From: Agrobacterium tumefaciens
Lineage (GTDB): Bacteria > Pseudomonadota > Alphaproteobacteria > Rhizobiales > Rhizobiaceae
Direction of reading: 5' to 3'
DNA: 64,000 nt
Assembly (NCBI RefSeq): GCF_005221325.1
Contig: NZ_CP039888.1
Location: 186,001-250,000 of the forward strand
Both the position numbers and the translations under genes were made by a program. Every line of letters begins with the position of its first letter. Positions within the stretch are counted from its first letter, which is position 1. Shown one piece after another: positions 47,885-57,259 of the stretch. Under the pieces are notes generated by a model. That model saw only the letters and a program-made list of their open reading frames with translations, was not told the DNA's origin and ran no database searches.

Positions 47885-50146
47885 ATGGATATGAACGAAA
47901 TCAAGGAAATCTTTTTTCAGGAATGCGAGGAGCAGCTCGCCGAACTGGAATCGGGGCTTCTTAAATTGAATGACGGCGACCGTGATCCGGAAACCGTCAA
48001 CGCCGTTTTCCGTGCCGTTCATTCCATCAAGGGCGGGGCCGGTGCCTTCGGTCTCGATGATCTCGTGGCCTTCGCCCACGTTTTTGAAACGACCCTCGAC
48101 TGCGTTCGCTCCAACAAGCTGGAGCCGTCACAGGATGTTCTGAAAGTCATGCTGCGCTCTGCCGACGTGCTGGCAGACCTCACCAATGCCGCAAGAGACG
48201 GTGGCAGCGTCGATGAAAGCCGCACCCGTGGCCTCGTCAAGGAACTGGAAGCGCTGGCCAATGGCGAAACCATACAGGCTTCCACGCCTGCGCCGGTTGC
48301 CGTAAAGATGCCGGAACCCGTCGCGGTCAAGCCCACGGACGACAGCGGTTTCGAGCCTATCCCGTTCTCCTTCTCGGACTTTGCCGACGAAACCACGCCT
48401 TTGATGGAAGCGCCAACCTTCCAGATCACGTTCAAGCCGCATTCTTCGCTTTATTCGAAAGGCAATGAAGCAGCCCTTCTCCTGCGCGATCTCTCGCGCA
48501 TCGGCGAGATGAGCGTTCATTGCGACCTGTCGGAATTGCCCTCGCTCGACACGCTCGACCCCGAATCCTCCTATCTCTCCTGGACGGTTTCGATCACGAC
48601 CGACAAGGGTGAGGAAGGTATCCGCAGCGTCTTCGAGTTCGCCGAATGGGATTGCGATCTCGAAATCACACCAGTTGTTTCGGAAACCGCTGCGGACGCG
48701 GAAGAGCTTCCGATGATCCCGGTTCCGTTTGATCTCTCCGCTCTCGATAGCGGGTCGGAAGAGGAGCCAGCCGTTGAAGCGGCAGCGCCTTATGTTGCCG
48801 CGGCCGTAGAGGCTGCCGTTGCGACGACGCAGATTGCCCAGAGCGTCAACGCCGCCATCGAAAAGCGTGAGGCGGCGGCAGCGCCCGCCGCAGCAGCCGC
48901 AGCGCAGGCGAATGCCAATGCCGCGGCCAATGCAAGCGCCGGCCAGACCATCCGCGTCGATCTTGATCGCGTCGATCGCCTGATCAACCTCGTCGGCGAG
49001 CTCGTCATCAATCAGGCGATGCTGTCGCAGAGCGTTATCGAAAACGATGCGAGCGGCACGTCCGCCGTCAATATGGGTCTGGACGAGCTGCAACAACTGA
49101 CGCGCGAAATCCAGGACAGCGTCATGGCGATCCGCGCGCAGCCTGTGAAGCCGGTGTTCCAGCGCATGTCGCGTATCGTGCGCGAAGTCGCCGACATGAT
49201 CGGCAAACAGATCCGCCTGGTTACAGAAGGTGAGAACACCGAAGTCGACAAGACGGTCATCGACAAGCTGGCCGAACCCCTGACCCACATGATCCGCAAT
49301 GCCGTCGACCACGGCATCGAAACGCCGGAAAAGCGCGAAGCCGCGGGCAAGAACCCCGAAGGCACCATCAAGCTTTCGGCCAAGCACCGCTCCGGCCGCA
49401 TCCTGATCGAGCTTCAGGACGATGGCGCGGGCATCAATCGCGAACGCGTCCGCCAGAAGGCGATCGACAATGATCTGATCGCCGCCGATGCGAACCTGAC
49501 CGACGAAGAGATCGACAATCTGATTTTCGCGCCGGGCTTCTCCACGGCAGACAAGATTTCCGACATTTCCGGCCGCGGCGTCGGCATGGATGTGGTCAAG
49601 CGTTCCATTCAGGCGCTTGGCGGCCGCATCAACATCTCCTCGCGTCCCGGTCTCGGCTCGACCTTCACCATGAGCCTGCCGCTGACGCTTGCCGTTCTCG
49701 ACGGCATGGTGGTGACGGTGGCCGGCCAGACGCTGGTGGTGCCGCTGACCGCGATCGTGGAAACCCTGCAGCCGGAAGCGAAGAACATTCACTCCTTCGG
49801 CTCCAACCAGCGGCTGATCTCCATCCGCAACTCCTTCTGCCCGCTGGTCGATGTCGGTCGTGTCCTGAACTTCCGCCCGACCCAGGCTGATCCGGTCGAA
49901 GGCGTGGCGCTTCTGGTGGAATCGGAAGGCGGCGGCCAGCGTGCCCTGATGGTCGATGCTATCCAGGGCCAGCGCCAGGTCGTCATCAAATCGTTGGAAG
50001 CCAACTATACCCATGTTCCGGGCATTGCCGCCGCCACCATTCTGGGTGACGGACGCGTTGCGCTCATTCTGGATGTCGATGCCATCGTCAGCGCCTCGCG
50101 CGGACAGCCACTGAAGCAGGAAATGTCGCTTGCGGCGACAGGTTGA
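47885..50146 (+). CDS. cheA: chemotaxis histidine kinase CheA
   Basis: The 753-aa protein shows P1 with the phosphorylated His46 in VFRAVHSIKGGAGAFG, a P2-type region with Pro/Glu-rich linkers, an Ala-rich linker (about 320-355), P3 dimerisation (RVDRLINLVGELVINQAM), the P4 ATPase (LTHMIRNAVDHGIE, DDGAGI, GRGVGMDVV) and P5 CheW-like end. It phosphorylates CheY and CheB. No cheW gene follows in this operon, as is known for Agrobacterium. Confidence 0.95.
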   Translation: MDMNEIKEIFFQECEEQLAELESGLLKLNDGDRDPETVNAVFRAVHSIKGGAGAFGLDDLVAFAHVFETTLDCVRSNKLEPSQDVLKVMLRSADVLADLTNAARDGGSVDESRTRGLVKELEALANGETIQASTPAPVAVKMPEPVAVKPTDDSGFEPIPFSFSDFADETTPLMEAPTFQITFKPHSSLYSKGNEAALLLRDLSRIGEMSVHCDLSELPSLDTLDPESSYLSWTVSITTDKGEEGIRSVFEFAEWDCDLEITPVVSETAADAEELPMIPVPFDLSALDSGSEEEPAVEAAAPYVAAAVEAAVATTQIAQSVNAAIEKREAAAAPAAAAAAQANANAAANASAGQTIRVDLDRVDRLINLVGELVINQAMLSQSVIENDASGTSAVNMGLDELQQLTREIQDSVMAIRAQPVKPVFQRMSRIVREVADMIGKQIRLVTEGENTEVDKTVIDKLAEPLTHMIRNAVDHGIETPEKREAAGKNPEGTIKLSAKHRSGRILIELQDDGAGINRERVRQKAIDNDLIAADANLTDEEIDNLIFAPGFSTADKISDISGRGVGMDVVKRSIQALGGRINISSRPGLGSTFTMSLPLTLAVLDGMVVTVAGQTLVVPLTAIVETLQPEAKNIHSFGSNQRLISIRNSFCPLVDVGRVLNFRPTQADPVEGVALLVESEGGGQRALMVDAIQGQRQVVIKSLEANYTHVPGIAAATILGDGRVALILDVDAIVSASRGQPLKQEMSLAATG

Positions 50147-50159
50147 AAGCGGATCATCC

Positions 50160-51068
50160 ATGGCAGCACTTAATTTCAGCGACCAGCGCCAGTCTCCCGA
50201 CGAGGTTCTTGCCAGCGGCGAATACCCGCTGACGAGACGCGACCTCGCGGAAATCGCAGCGATGATCTATGCCGATGCCGGCATCTATCTGAACGATACC
50301 AAGGCGTCGCTGGTCTATTCCCGCCTCTCGAAACATATTCGCAATCTCGGCCTGTCCGGCTTCCGCGAATATTGCGCATTGGTGTCTTCCCCCGAGGGCG
50401 CACAGCCGCGTCGGGAGATGCTGTCGCACCTGACGACGAATTTCACCCGGTTCTTCCGCGAGAACCATCATTTCGAACATCTGCGTGACGAGGTCCTGCC
50501 GGGCCTCATCGCCAGGGCGAAGAGCGGCGGGCGTGTCCGCATCTGGTCGGCGGCCTGTTCCGACGGGCAGGAACCCTATTCGATAGCGCTCACCGTGCTC
50601 GCCATGTTTCCGAATGCGGCCGATTACGATTTCAAGATTCTGGCCACCGATATCGATCCGAAGATTTTGGCGCAGGCCCGCGCCGGCGTTTACGACGACA
50701 ATGCGCTTGAAACCGTGTCTCCCGCCATGCGCAAGCAATGGTTCACAGAGGTCGATGCCGGCGGTCGCCGCAAGTTCCGCATCGACGACAAGGTCAAGCG
50801 GCTCATCACTTTCAACGAGCTGAACCTGATGACGCAATGGCCCTTCAAGGGCAATTTCGATGTCATCTTCTGCCGCAACGTCGTCATCTATTTCGATGAG
50901 CCGACGCAGACGCGCATCTGGTCGCGTTTCGCCGGGCTGCTGCCGGAAGGCGGCCACCTTTATATCGGCCATTCCGAACGCGTGTCCGGTGACGCCAAGA
51001 ACGTGTTCGACAATACCGGCATCACTACCTATCGCTTCATCGGCCACGCATCCGGGAGGAAGGCATGA
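50160..51068 (+). CDS. cheR: chemotaxis methyltransferase CheR
   Basis: A 302-aa CheR: N-terminal helical domain ([23 protein letters not shown]) and SAM-binding domain with [35 protein letters not shown] and [10 protein letters not shown]. It methylates glutamates on MCPs. The start ATG 50160 lies 14 bases after cheA; ATG-like starts further upstream lie inside cheA. Its stop overlaps cheB. Confidence 0.95.
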   Translation: MAALNFSDQRQSPDEVLASGEYPLTRRDLAEIAAMIYADAGIYLNDTKASLVYSRLSKHIRNLGLSGFREYCALVSSPEGAQPRREMLSHLTTNFTRFFRENHHFEHLRDEVLPGLIARAKSGGRVRIWSAACSDGQEPYSIALTVLAMFPNAADYDFKILATDIDPKILAQARAGVYDDNALETVSPAMRKQWFTEVDAGGRRKFRIDDKVKRLITFNELNLMTQWPFKGNFDVIFCRNVVIYFDEPTQTRIWSRFAGLLPEGGHLYIGHSERVSGDAKNVFDNTGITTYRFIGHASGRKA

Positions 51069-52120
51069 GCGCACTCGCACGGGTCCTCGTCGTTGACGAC
51101 TCCCCCACCATGCGCGGCCTGATTTCGGCCGTCCTCAAGGCCGATCCGGAAGTCGAGGTGGTCGGCCAGGCCGGCAACGCCATGGAAGCACGCGCCGCCA
51201 TCAAACAGCTCAATCCCGATGTCGTGACGCTCGACATCGAGATGCCGGAGATGAATGGTCTCGAATTTCTCGAAAAGATCATGCGCCTGCGCCCCATGCC
51301 GGTCATCATGGTCTCCTCGCTGACCCATCGCGGTGCGGATGCTTCGCTTGCCGCGCTTGAAATCGGTGCTTTCGATTGTGTCGGCAAGCCCGCTCCCGGT
51401 GACGCGCGGCCCTTCGGCGATCTGGCCGACAAGGTGAAGGCCGCCGCCCGCTCGCAACACGCAGCCTACCGCGCAGCCCGGCCGGAAGCCGCTGCCGCGC
51501 CGCAGCCGGTCCCGATGAGCGAATATCGGGCGGGCCGCAAGGTCGTGGCCATCGGCTCCTCCACGGGCGGCGTAGAAGCGCTGATCGCGGTGCTGCAGAA
51601 GTTCCCGGCCAATTGCCCGCCGACCGTGATTACCCAGCACATGCCGCCGACCTTCACCAAGAGTTTCGCGGAGAGGCTGAACCGCATCTGCGCCCCCGTG
51701 GTGGAAGAGGCGACGGACGGCGCGCGCCTGCAGACCGGCAAGATCTACCTCGCGCCGGGCGGTGAGCGTCATTTGCAGATCGCCAACCGGTCCGCACCGT
51801 GCTGCCGGCTTCTGGACCGTGATCCCGTCAACGGCCATCGCCCCTCCGTCGATGTGCTGTTCGATTCCGTTGCAGAACTTGCCGGACGCAACGCCGTCGG
51901 TGTCATCTTGACCGGCATGGGCCGCGATGGCGCGGCTGGTCTCTTGAAAATGCGCCACGCCGGTGCGCGCACCGTCGGCCAGAACGAAAAAACATGTGTC
52001 GTCTATGGCATGCCCCGCGTGGCCTATGAGCTTGGCGCGGTGGAACAGCAATTGCCGTTGGCCTCCATCGGCGAAGAAATCCTGAAACTAACCACTGCCC
52101 GCAAAGAAGGTGCTGACTAA
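51065..52120 (+). CDS. cheB: chemotaxis methylesterase/deamidase CheB
   Basis: A 351-aa CheB: receiver domain ([29 protein letters not shown]), linker, and esterase domain with catalytic Ser in [12 protein letters not shown] (about 163-166), His in [16 protein letters not shown] and Asp near GMGRDGA. It demethylates MCPs when phosphorylated by CheA. ATGA overlap with cheR and TAATG overlap with cheY2. Confidence 0.95.
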   Translation: MSALARVLVVDDSPTMRGLISAVLKADPEVEVVGQAGNAMEARAAIKQLNPDVVTLDIEMPEMNGLEFLEKIMRLRPMPVIMVSSLTHRGADASLAALEIGAFDCVGKPAPGDARPFGDLADKVKAAARSQHAAYRAARPEAAAAPQPVPMSEYRAGRKVVAIGSSTGGVEALIAVLQKFPANCPPTVITQHMPPTFTKSFAERLNRICAPVVEEATDGARLQTGKIYLAPGGERHLQIANRSAPCCRLLDRDPVNGHRPSVDVLFDSVAELAGRNAVGVILTGMGRDGAAGLLKMRHAGARTVGQNEKTCVVYGMPRVAYELGAVEQQLPLASIGEEILKLTTARKEGAD

Positions 52121-52509
52121 TGTCTCTCGCAGAAAAGATCAAAGTTCTGATCGTTGACGATCAGGTGACCAGCCGGCTGCTCCTCAGCGATGCGCTGACA
52201 CAGCTGGGCTTCAAGCAGATCACCTCCGCTGGCGACGGCGAGCAGGGATTGAAGATCATGGAGCAGCAGCCCCATCATCTCGTCATCTCCGACTTCAACA
52301 TGCCGAAGATGGACGGCCTCGGTTTCCTGCACGCGGTGCGGGCCAATCCGACCACCAAGAAGGCCGCCTTCATCATCCTCACCGCGCAGGGTGACCGCGC
52401 GCTGGTGCAGAAGGCAGCCCAGCTCGGCGCCAACAACGTGCTGGCCAAGCCCTTCACCATCGATAAGATGCGCGCGGCCATCGAAGCGGTTTTCGGATCG
52501 CTGAAATGA
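52120..52509 (+). CDS. cheY2: chemotaxis response regulator CheY2
   Basis: A 129-aa receiver: acidic pocket in [12 protein letters not shown], phospho-acceptor in [11 protein letters not shown] (about 58), Thr in IILTAQGD and Lys in NVLAKPFT. In Sinorhizobium CheY2-P acts on the flagellar motor and slows rotation. Start overlaps the cheB stop (TAATG). Confidence 0.93.
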   Translation: MSLAEKIKVLIVDDQVTSRLLLSDALTQLGFKQITSAGDGEQGLKIMEQQPHHLVISDFNMPKMDGLGFLHAVRANPTTKKAAFIILTAQGDRALVQKAAQLGANNVLAKPFTIDKMRAAIEAVFGSLK

Positions 52510-53051
52510 TTGAAGCTGCGGCCAAGCGCGTACATATCATTCAGGGCGAGTACAAGGTTGTTAGCGATCCCGACGTGGTGATGACGACCATACTCGGTTC
52601 GTGCGTGGCCGCATGTCTGAGAGACCCCGTTGCCGGCCTTGGAGGAATGAACCACTTCCTGCTGCCGGGAACGGGTAATGTGACCGGCGGAGACGCGACG
52701 CGTTATGGCGTGCATCTCATGGAGTTGCTGATCAACGGCCTCTTGAAGCAGGGCGCCCGCCGCGACCGGCTGGAAGCAAAGGTTTTCGGCGGCGCCAAGA
52801 CGATAGCCAGCTTTTCGAATGTCGGGGAGCAGAATGCCATCTTCGCCATGCAGTTTCTGAAGGATGAAGGCATTCCGATCATCAGCTCCTCCACGGGTGG
52901 GGATCATGGCCGCAAGATCGAATTCTGGCCGGTCTCCGGCCGTGCGCGGCAGCATCCGCTCAGCGGCGCGGAAACGCAGAAGACGGTTGCCATGGAAACG
53001 CGCCCGGTGCCGGCACCCAAACCCGTCGCCAACGACATCGAATTTTTCTAG
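52506..53051 (+). CDS. cheD: chemoreceptor glutamine deamidase CheD
   Basis: A 181-aa CheD with the catalytic pair: Cys in [14 protein letters not shown] and His in [10 protein letters not shown], followed by [11 protein letters not shown] and the Ser/Thr-rich [15 protein letters not shown]. It deamidates glutamines on receptors to make methylation sites. Its start overlaps the cheY2 stop. Confidence 0.93.
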   Translation: MIEAAAKRVHIIQGEYKVVSDPDVVMTTILGSCVAACLRDPVAGLGGMNHFLLPGTGNVTGGDATRYGVHLMELLINGLLKQGARRDRLEAKVFGGAKTIASFSNVGEQNAIFAMQFLKDEGIPIISSSTGGDHGRKIEFWPVSGRARQHPLSGAETQKTVAMETRPVPAPKPVANDIEFF

Positions 53052-53065
53052 TCACGGAGTTTCCA

Positions 53066-53449
53066 ATGCAGCTTGCAGAGCACACCGCCACCACTCCGTT
53101 CGAAGAAGCCCTGCCGGATGTTCTGATGCGGGTGGTATCGGAACTGCACGACGTCGCCTATCTCATCGAGCGCATCGAGCCGCAATTGCTGGAAGTGACC
53201 AGCGGTCAGTTGTCCGCCGAAGGCGTCAAGCTGTTGCAGGGCATCGACCTTGCCGTCCAGAAAACCCGCGGCCTTGCCGAATTCATCGATACCATTACCG
53301 GCTCCATCCCCGCCGACTGGTTCGTGGACGTCTCCACCGCGCTCAGCCTCGTCAAGCTTGCCGAAATGCAGAAGGCGCTCGGCGCGGCCTTGCGCCACGG
53401 CCATTCCCAGCCGCTCGACAAGGCTTCCGGCGACTTCGACCTGTTCTAG
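53066..53449 (+). CDS. cheT: CheT-like chemotaxis operon protein
   Basis: A 127-aa helical protein (LPDVLMRVVSELHDVAYLIE, LAEFIDTITGSIPADW) in the position of orf10/CheT in the Sinorhizobium che operon, directly after cheD. It resembles CheZ-like short helical proteins only in length and helix content; a phosphatase or adaptor role is not shown here. Ribosome-binding site acggag is present. Confidence 0.7.
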   Translation: MQLAEHTATTPFEEALPDVLMRVVSELHDVAYLIERIEPQLLEVTSGQLSAEGVKLLQGIDLAVQKTRGLAEFIDTITGSIPADWFVDVSTALSLVKLAEMQKALGAALRHGHSQPLDKASGDFDLF

Positions 53450-53575
53450 AACATATTCCGGCCGTTCCTTCCTTCGCTGAATGCGGAGAAAGGCAACGCT
53501 CGCGCAAGCTTCGCACCCTATTGTCACGACGGGGCCAAAAGGTCTCGGACTCTATGAATGACGGTGCGGAACAGA

Positions 53576-55258
53576 ATGAATCTGTTAAATCAAATCCCTC
53601 AGGTCTTGAAGAATGTCGCGGCGCTGGGCCAGACGCGGCTGCTGATGCTGGGCGGCGTGGGTGTATTGTCCATGGCCATTATCCTCGCTGCGGCGCTTTA
53701 TGTGAACCGTCCTGCTTACGAGACCCTCTATGTGGGGCTTGAAAAAAGCGACGTTAACAAGATCAGCATTGCGCTTGCCGAGGCAGGACTGGATTTCCAG
53801 GTGGGAACCGACGGTTCCAGCCTTCAGGTTCCCGTCGGGCTCACCAGCAAGGCACGGCTGCTTCTTGCCGAACGCGGCCTGCCCGACAGCGCCAATGCCG
53901 GTTATGAGCTTTTCGATAATGTCGGCTCTCTTGGTCTGACCTCTTTCATGCAGGAAGTGACGCGTGTTCGCGCCCTCGAGGGTGAGATCAGCCGTTCCAT
54001 CCAGCAGATTGACGGCATTGCAGCCGCACGCGTCCATATCGTCATGCCTGATGTCGGCAATTTCCGCCGTGGCGAACAGAAGCCCACCGCATCGGTGATG
54101 ATCCGTGCGAGCGCATCCGCCGGCCGCAAGGCATCCGCCTCCATTCGCCACCTCGTCGCCTCGGCCGTTCCCGGCCTCGAAGTCGATGACGTGACGCTGC
54201 TTGATTCGACCGGCCAGCTTCTGGCTTCCGGCGACGACGTCACCAATGCGGCCATGAACCGGTCGCTGACGCTGGCACAGAACGTTCAGCAGGAAATCGA
54301 AACCAATATCGACAAGGCGCTGGCGCCCTTCCTCGGCATGGACAATTTCCGCTCCAGCGTGACGGCGCAGATCAATACCGACAGCCGCCAGATCCAGGAA
54401 ACGGTCTATGATCCGGAATCGCGTGTCGAGCGTTCCGTTCGCACGGTGAAGGAAGACCAGAAATCCCAGGAAACGCAGCCCGACACGGCCGCGACCGTGG
54501 AACAGAACGTGCCGCAGGCAGCACCCCAGGGCGGCGGCGGTGGCCCGCAGTCTTCCGATCAGTCGGCCAAGAAGGAAGAACAGACCAACTACGAGATCAA
54601 CTCCAAGACGGTCGCCACGGTCAAGAACGGCTACACCCTCGAGAAGATTTCGGTTGCCGTGGTCGTCAACAAGGGCCGCATTGCCAAGATGGTCGGCGAA
54701 CCGGCCGATCAGGCCAAGGTCGACGCCTATCTTGCGGAAATGCAGAAGATCGTCACCTCGGCCGCGGGCATTTCTTCCGATCGTGGCGACATGGTCACCC
54801 TGACGGCGATGGACTTCCTCGAAACGCAGCTGCTTGACGAGGCTGCCAGCGGCCCGGGCGTCATGGAAGTGCTGAGCCGCAATTCCGCCGGCATCATCAA
54901 CTCGCTCGCCTTTGTCGCCGTCGCCTTCCTCGTCGTCTGGCTCGGTGTCCGCCCTCTGGTCCGCACGGTCACTGCCAACGGTTCGGCTGCAGCTCAGCTC
55001 AGCCAGGAGTCTGCCGGTCTCGAATTGCCGGACTTCTCTCCGGGCATGGAGGCGGGCGCAGGTGGTCTCATGGAAGGTTTCGGAGCGGATTTCGGCTTCG
55101 ACAGCACCGACGATCTTCTGGCGGGCGGCGATGGCGAAGGTACATTCAACCGCCGGGTTCGCGAAGGGCCCGAACGCAGGCTCTCCCGCATGGTGGAAAT
55201 CAGCGAGGAGAGAGCCGCCAAGATCCTGCGCAAATGGGCGGTGGAAAAAGCAGCATAA
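53576..55258 (+). CDS. fliF: flagellar M-ring protein FliF
   Basis: The 560-aa protein has two membrane segments (about 22-45 and 442-463), the periplasmic ring-building domains in between (YETLYVGLEKSDVNKISIAL, RALEGEISRSIQQIDG, ARVHIVMPD), and a C-terminal FliG-binding tail with many acidic residues. It forms the MS ring at the base of the flagellum. I chose ATG 53576 (gcggaacaga upstream) over 53558. A terminator follows the stop within a few bases, so it closes the chemotaxis transcription unit. Confidence 0.92.
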   Translation: MNLLNQIPQVLKNVAALGQTRLLMLGGVGVLSMAIILAAALYVNRPAYETLYVGLEKSDVNKISIALAEAGLDFQVGTDGSSLQVPVGLTSKARLLLAERGLPDSANAGYELFDNVGSLGLTSFMQEVTRVRALEGEISRSIQQIDGIAAARVHIVMPDVGNFRRGEQKPTASVMIRASASAGRKASASIRHLVASAVPGLEVDDVTLLDSTGQLLASGDDVTNAAMNRSLTLAQNVQQEIETNIDKALAPFLGMDNFRSSVTAQINTDSRQIQETVYDPESRVERSVRTVKEDQKSQETQPDTAATVEQNVPQAAPQGGGGGPQSSDQSAKKEEQTNYEINSKTVATVKNGYTLEKISVAVVVNKGRIAKMVGEPADQAKVDAYLAEMQKIVTSAAGISSDRGDMVTLTAMDFLETQLLDEAASGPGVMEVLSRNSAGIINSLAFVAVAFLVVWLGVRPLVRTVTANGSAAAQLSQESAGLELPDFSPGMEAGAGGLMEGFGADFGFDSTDDLLAGGDGEGTFNRRVREGPERRLSRMVEISEERAAKILRKWAVEKAA

Positions 55259-55262
55259 TGAT

Positions 55263-55291
55263 AAAAAGGCCGGTTTTACCCGGCCTTTTTT
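55263..55291 (+). terminator. intrinsic terminator after fliF
   Basis: AAAAAGGCCGG and CCGGCCTTTTTT form a long stem with a T-rich loop and a T run. It lies four bases after the fliF stop. Confidence 0.9.
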
Positions 55292-55627
55292 CGGTTTTTG
55301 GGGTTTTTGCTATGCTTGGCGGGCACATCGTGGCAATCTCGTTTCGGGACAGTGTTTACAAAAAATTCAGCAACGATACAGTTTGCTGGGAATTGGCTGA
55401 GAATGCCGTTTATGGATTGAACAGCTTTTCAGTATGTTTTTTTAGCAATAGACGAACTGGGAAATACGTGGAAAGGCTGTTGCCAGGTAATGGCAAATTC
55501 CGGTCGGTTCCATAGAATGAAGTGATTCGGTCTCCGGGGGCGCGCCATTCCGTTTGGTAAGCTTCTCGAATGGAATGATTCCATCCCGAGGTATAATCTC
55601 CCACTGGGAGCAAGAGGGCGTAGGCGA
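55292..55627. other. region between fliF and visN; upstream part empty
   Basis: The first 280 bases contain no gene I can support. The last 60 bases hold a likely promoter of visNR with two palindromes (separate entry). Confidence 0.5.
55570..55610 (+). promoter_or_regulatory. visN promoter with two palindromes
   Basis: A perfect -10 TATAAT (55592-55597) is flanked by ATGGAATGATTCCAT (55570-55584, 7-bp arms), which covers the -35 position where no consensus is seen, and by CTCCCACTGGGAG (55598-55610, 6-bp arms) around the likely start of transcription. This suggests control by one or two dimeric regulators. Confidence 0.55.
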
Positions 55628-56359
55628 TTGAAAGTCGATGTTGATATCCGCAGGCTGTCTGCCAAGCCTCTGGAGGGCATGGGTAAGCCCTTGCCGCGCG
55701 ATCAGCTTGCTAAAAACGTCGCAGCCACGGCTGCTGCCGGTAACGTTGCAGGCGCACTGGATCTGCTCGTAACCTACGCTGGCGCCTCGCATTATCTGCT
55801 GGCGCGGGATGACCTTCTCGAAGAAACCGGGCTGAAATTCATCGTCACATCCGACTGGCCTTTCGATCTGGTCCGCAGGCTTGGCATTGAACTCGCCAAC
55901 AGCCAGAACCGGTCGAGCGAAATGGAGAAATGCCTTTCGCTTCTGCAGCCGCGACTGCTTCTCCTTCCCGACGACGTTTCGGTTCCCTATGGCATCGACA
56001 GGCAATATTCGGCACTCTCCTTCTGCGTGGGCCGCATCCGCCTTTCCCTGCTGCTGCTGTTTCCGGAGGAAGCGGTTCCGTCACCGGAGCGCCTGCGGGA
56101 AATCGCCCTGCTGACGGGTTATTGCGTCAGCTTCGGCATCGCCAGCGAAGCAAAGACCGTGCGCGATATCGATCTCACCGAGCGTGAGCTCGAGTGCCTT
56201 TTCTGGATCGCGGAAGGCAAGACAAGCGATGAAATTGCGATGATCCTTGGCATTTCACGCAATACGATCAATAATTACATCACAAGCGTGATGCGCAAAA
56301 CCGCGACGAAAACCCGCTCGGAGGCAATTGCCTACGCCGTGCGCAACAACCTCGTATAA
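55628..56359 (+). CDS. visN: LuxR-type flagellar master regulator VisN
   Basis: A 243-aa LuxR-family protein with an N-terminal ligand-type domain and a C-terminal helix-turn-helix (LTERELECLFWIAEGKTSDEIAMILGIS in parts, NTINNYITSVMRKT). VisN and VisR form a heterodimer that activates flagellar and chemotaxis genes through Rem in Sinorhizobium. The start appears to be TTG 55628 with agaggg upstream; ATG 55679 is the alternative. Its stop overlaps the visR start. Confidence 0.88.
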   Translation: MKVDVDIRRLSAKPLEGMGKPLPRDQLAKNVAATAAAGNVAGALDLLVTYAGASHYLLARDDLLEETGLKFIVTSDWPFDLVRRLGIELANSQNRSSEMEKCLSLLQPRLLLLPDDVSVPYGIDRQYSALSFCVGRIRLSLLLLFPEEAVPSPERLREIALLTGYCVSFGIASEAKTVRDIDLTERELECLFWIAEGKTSDEIAMILGISRNTINNYITSVMRKTATKTRSEAIAYAVRNNLV

Positions 56360-57114
56360 TGGTCGGACGGATGGTACAGACGAAAGACAATGAGGGTACA
56401 GGTCACATGGGCATGTTTTACCGCAGCCCCGTCGTGACAAGCCGGTCGGATCTGTTTCCGAAGCTTGTCGCCATGCAGAAGCTGGTCGGCGCACGCAACT
56501 TCGTGGTCACGAAGGCTGCCGCTTCCGGCTTCCCCAACAAGAAGAAGATGACCTGCGAACTGGAAAACTGGGGCATGAATGCCGCAGAACAGAGCGCGCA
56601 GTTCATCCGCGCCGTCGGCGAGATTCTTCTCGACCATATCGAGACGTCGCTTTTGCCGGTCATCTGGCGCAACAAGAATGCCGGCGGCTTTGCCGATCTT
56701 CCCGATGTGCCGGCACTTCTGCGCCGTATCGAGAACGACACATTGCCCTATGCGGGGCTGGCTCTGCCGGTGCGGCTCGGCACCATCGGCAACGGCTACA
56801 TCGTGTTCTGCGGCACCAATCTCATTCTCGACAATGAGGTCGTGATCGAGCAGCATATCAAGTGCTGTGAGATCATGGTGGACATGCTGGCCCTTGACGA
56901 GCGCAAGGTCGCCCCCTCGGAAGCCCTGAGCGAGCGAGAAATTGCCTGCCTGCAACTGGCCGGCGATGGTCGTATCAGCGAAGAGATCGCGGTCAAGCTC
57001 GGCCTTTCCGTGCACACCGTCAATGCCTATCTCGGTTCGGCAACGATCAAGCTCGATTCCGTCAACCGCATCCAGGCGATCGCGAAGGCCATCAGGCTGG
57101 GTTACATTCACTGA
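56359..57114 (+). CDS. visR: LuxR-type flagellar master regulator VisR
   Basis: A 251-aa LuxR-type partner of VisN: N-terminal sensor-like domain and C-terminal helix-turn-helix (LSEREIACLQLAGDGRISEEIAVKLGLSVHTVNAYLG in parts). ATG 56359 overlaps the visN stop (TAATG), as expected for a heterodimer made in equal amounts. Later ATGs at 56371 and 56407 are also possible. Confidence 0.88.
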   Translation: MVGRMVQTKDNEGTGHMGMFYRSPVVTSRSDLFPKLVAMQKLVGARNFVVTKAAASGFPNKKKMTCELENWGMNAAEQSAQFIRAVGEILLDHIETSLLPVIWRNKNAGGFADLPDVPALLRRIENDTLPYAGLALPVRLGTIGNGYIVFCGTNLILDNEVVIEQHIKCCEIMVDMLALDERKVAPSEALSEREIACLQLAGDGRISEEIAVKLGLSVHTVNAYLGSATIKLDSVNRIQAIAKAIRLGYIH

Positions 57115-57259
57115 TGGTGGACGGGGTTCTCCCGTCCCCTTAAGCCAACAGAATCTCGGCGGATTTTCACGCTCCCCTAAAAGGCGCCATCAGCACTTCG
57201 CGTTTTTTTAACAGTTGCCCATTAGAACTTTCGTAAGTTTGGCTTTGGGGAACTGTTTC

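Noticed and set aside
47507..50159. Missing cheW in the chemotaxis operon as a deletion
   Set aside because: cheA is followed directly by cheR, but this is the known order in Agrobacterium, where cheW lies elsewhere.
48128..50161. Very long minus-strand frame (677 codons) opposite cheA
   Set aside because: It mirrors the codons of cheA; no start signal or domain is visible.
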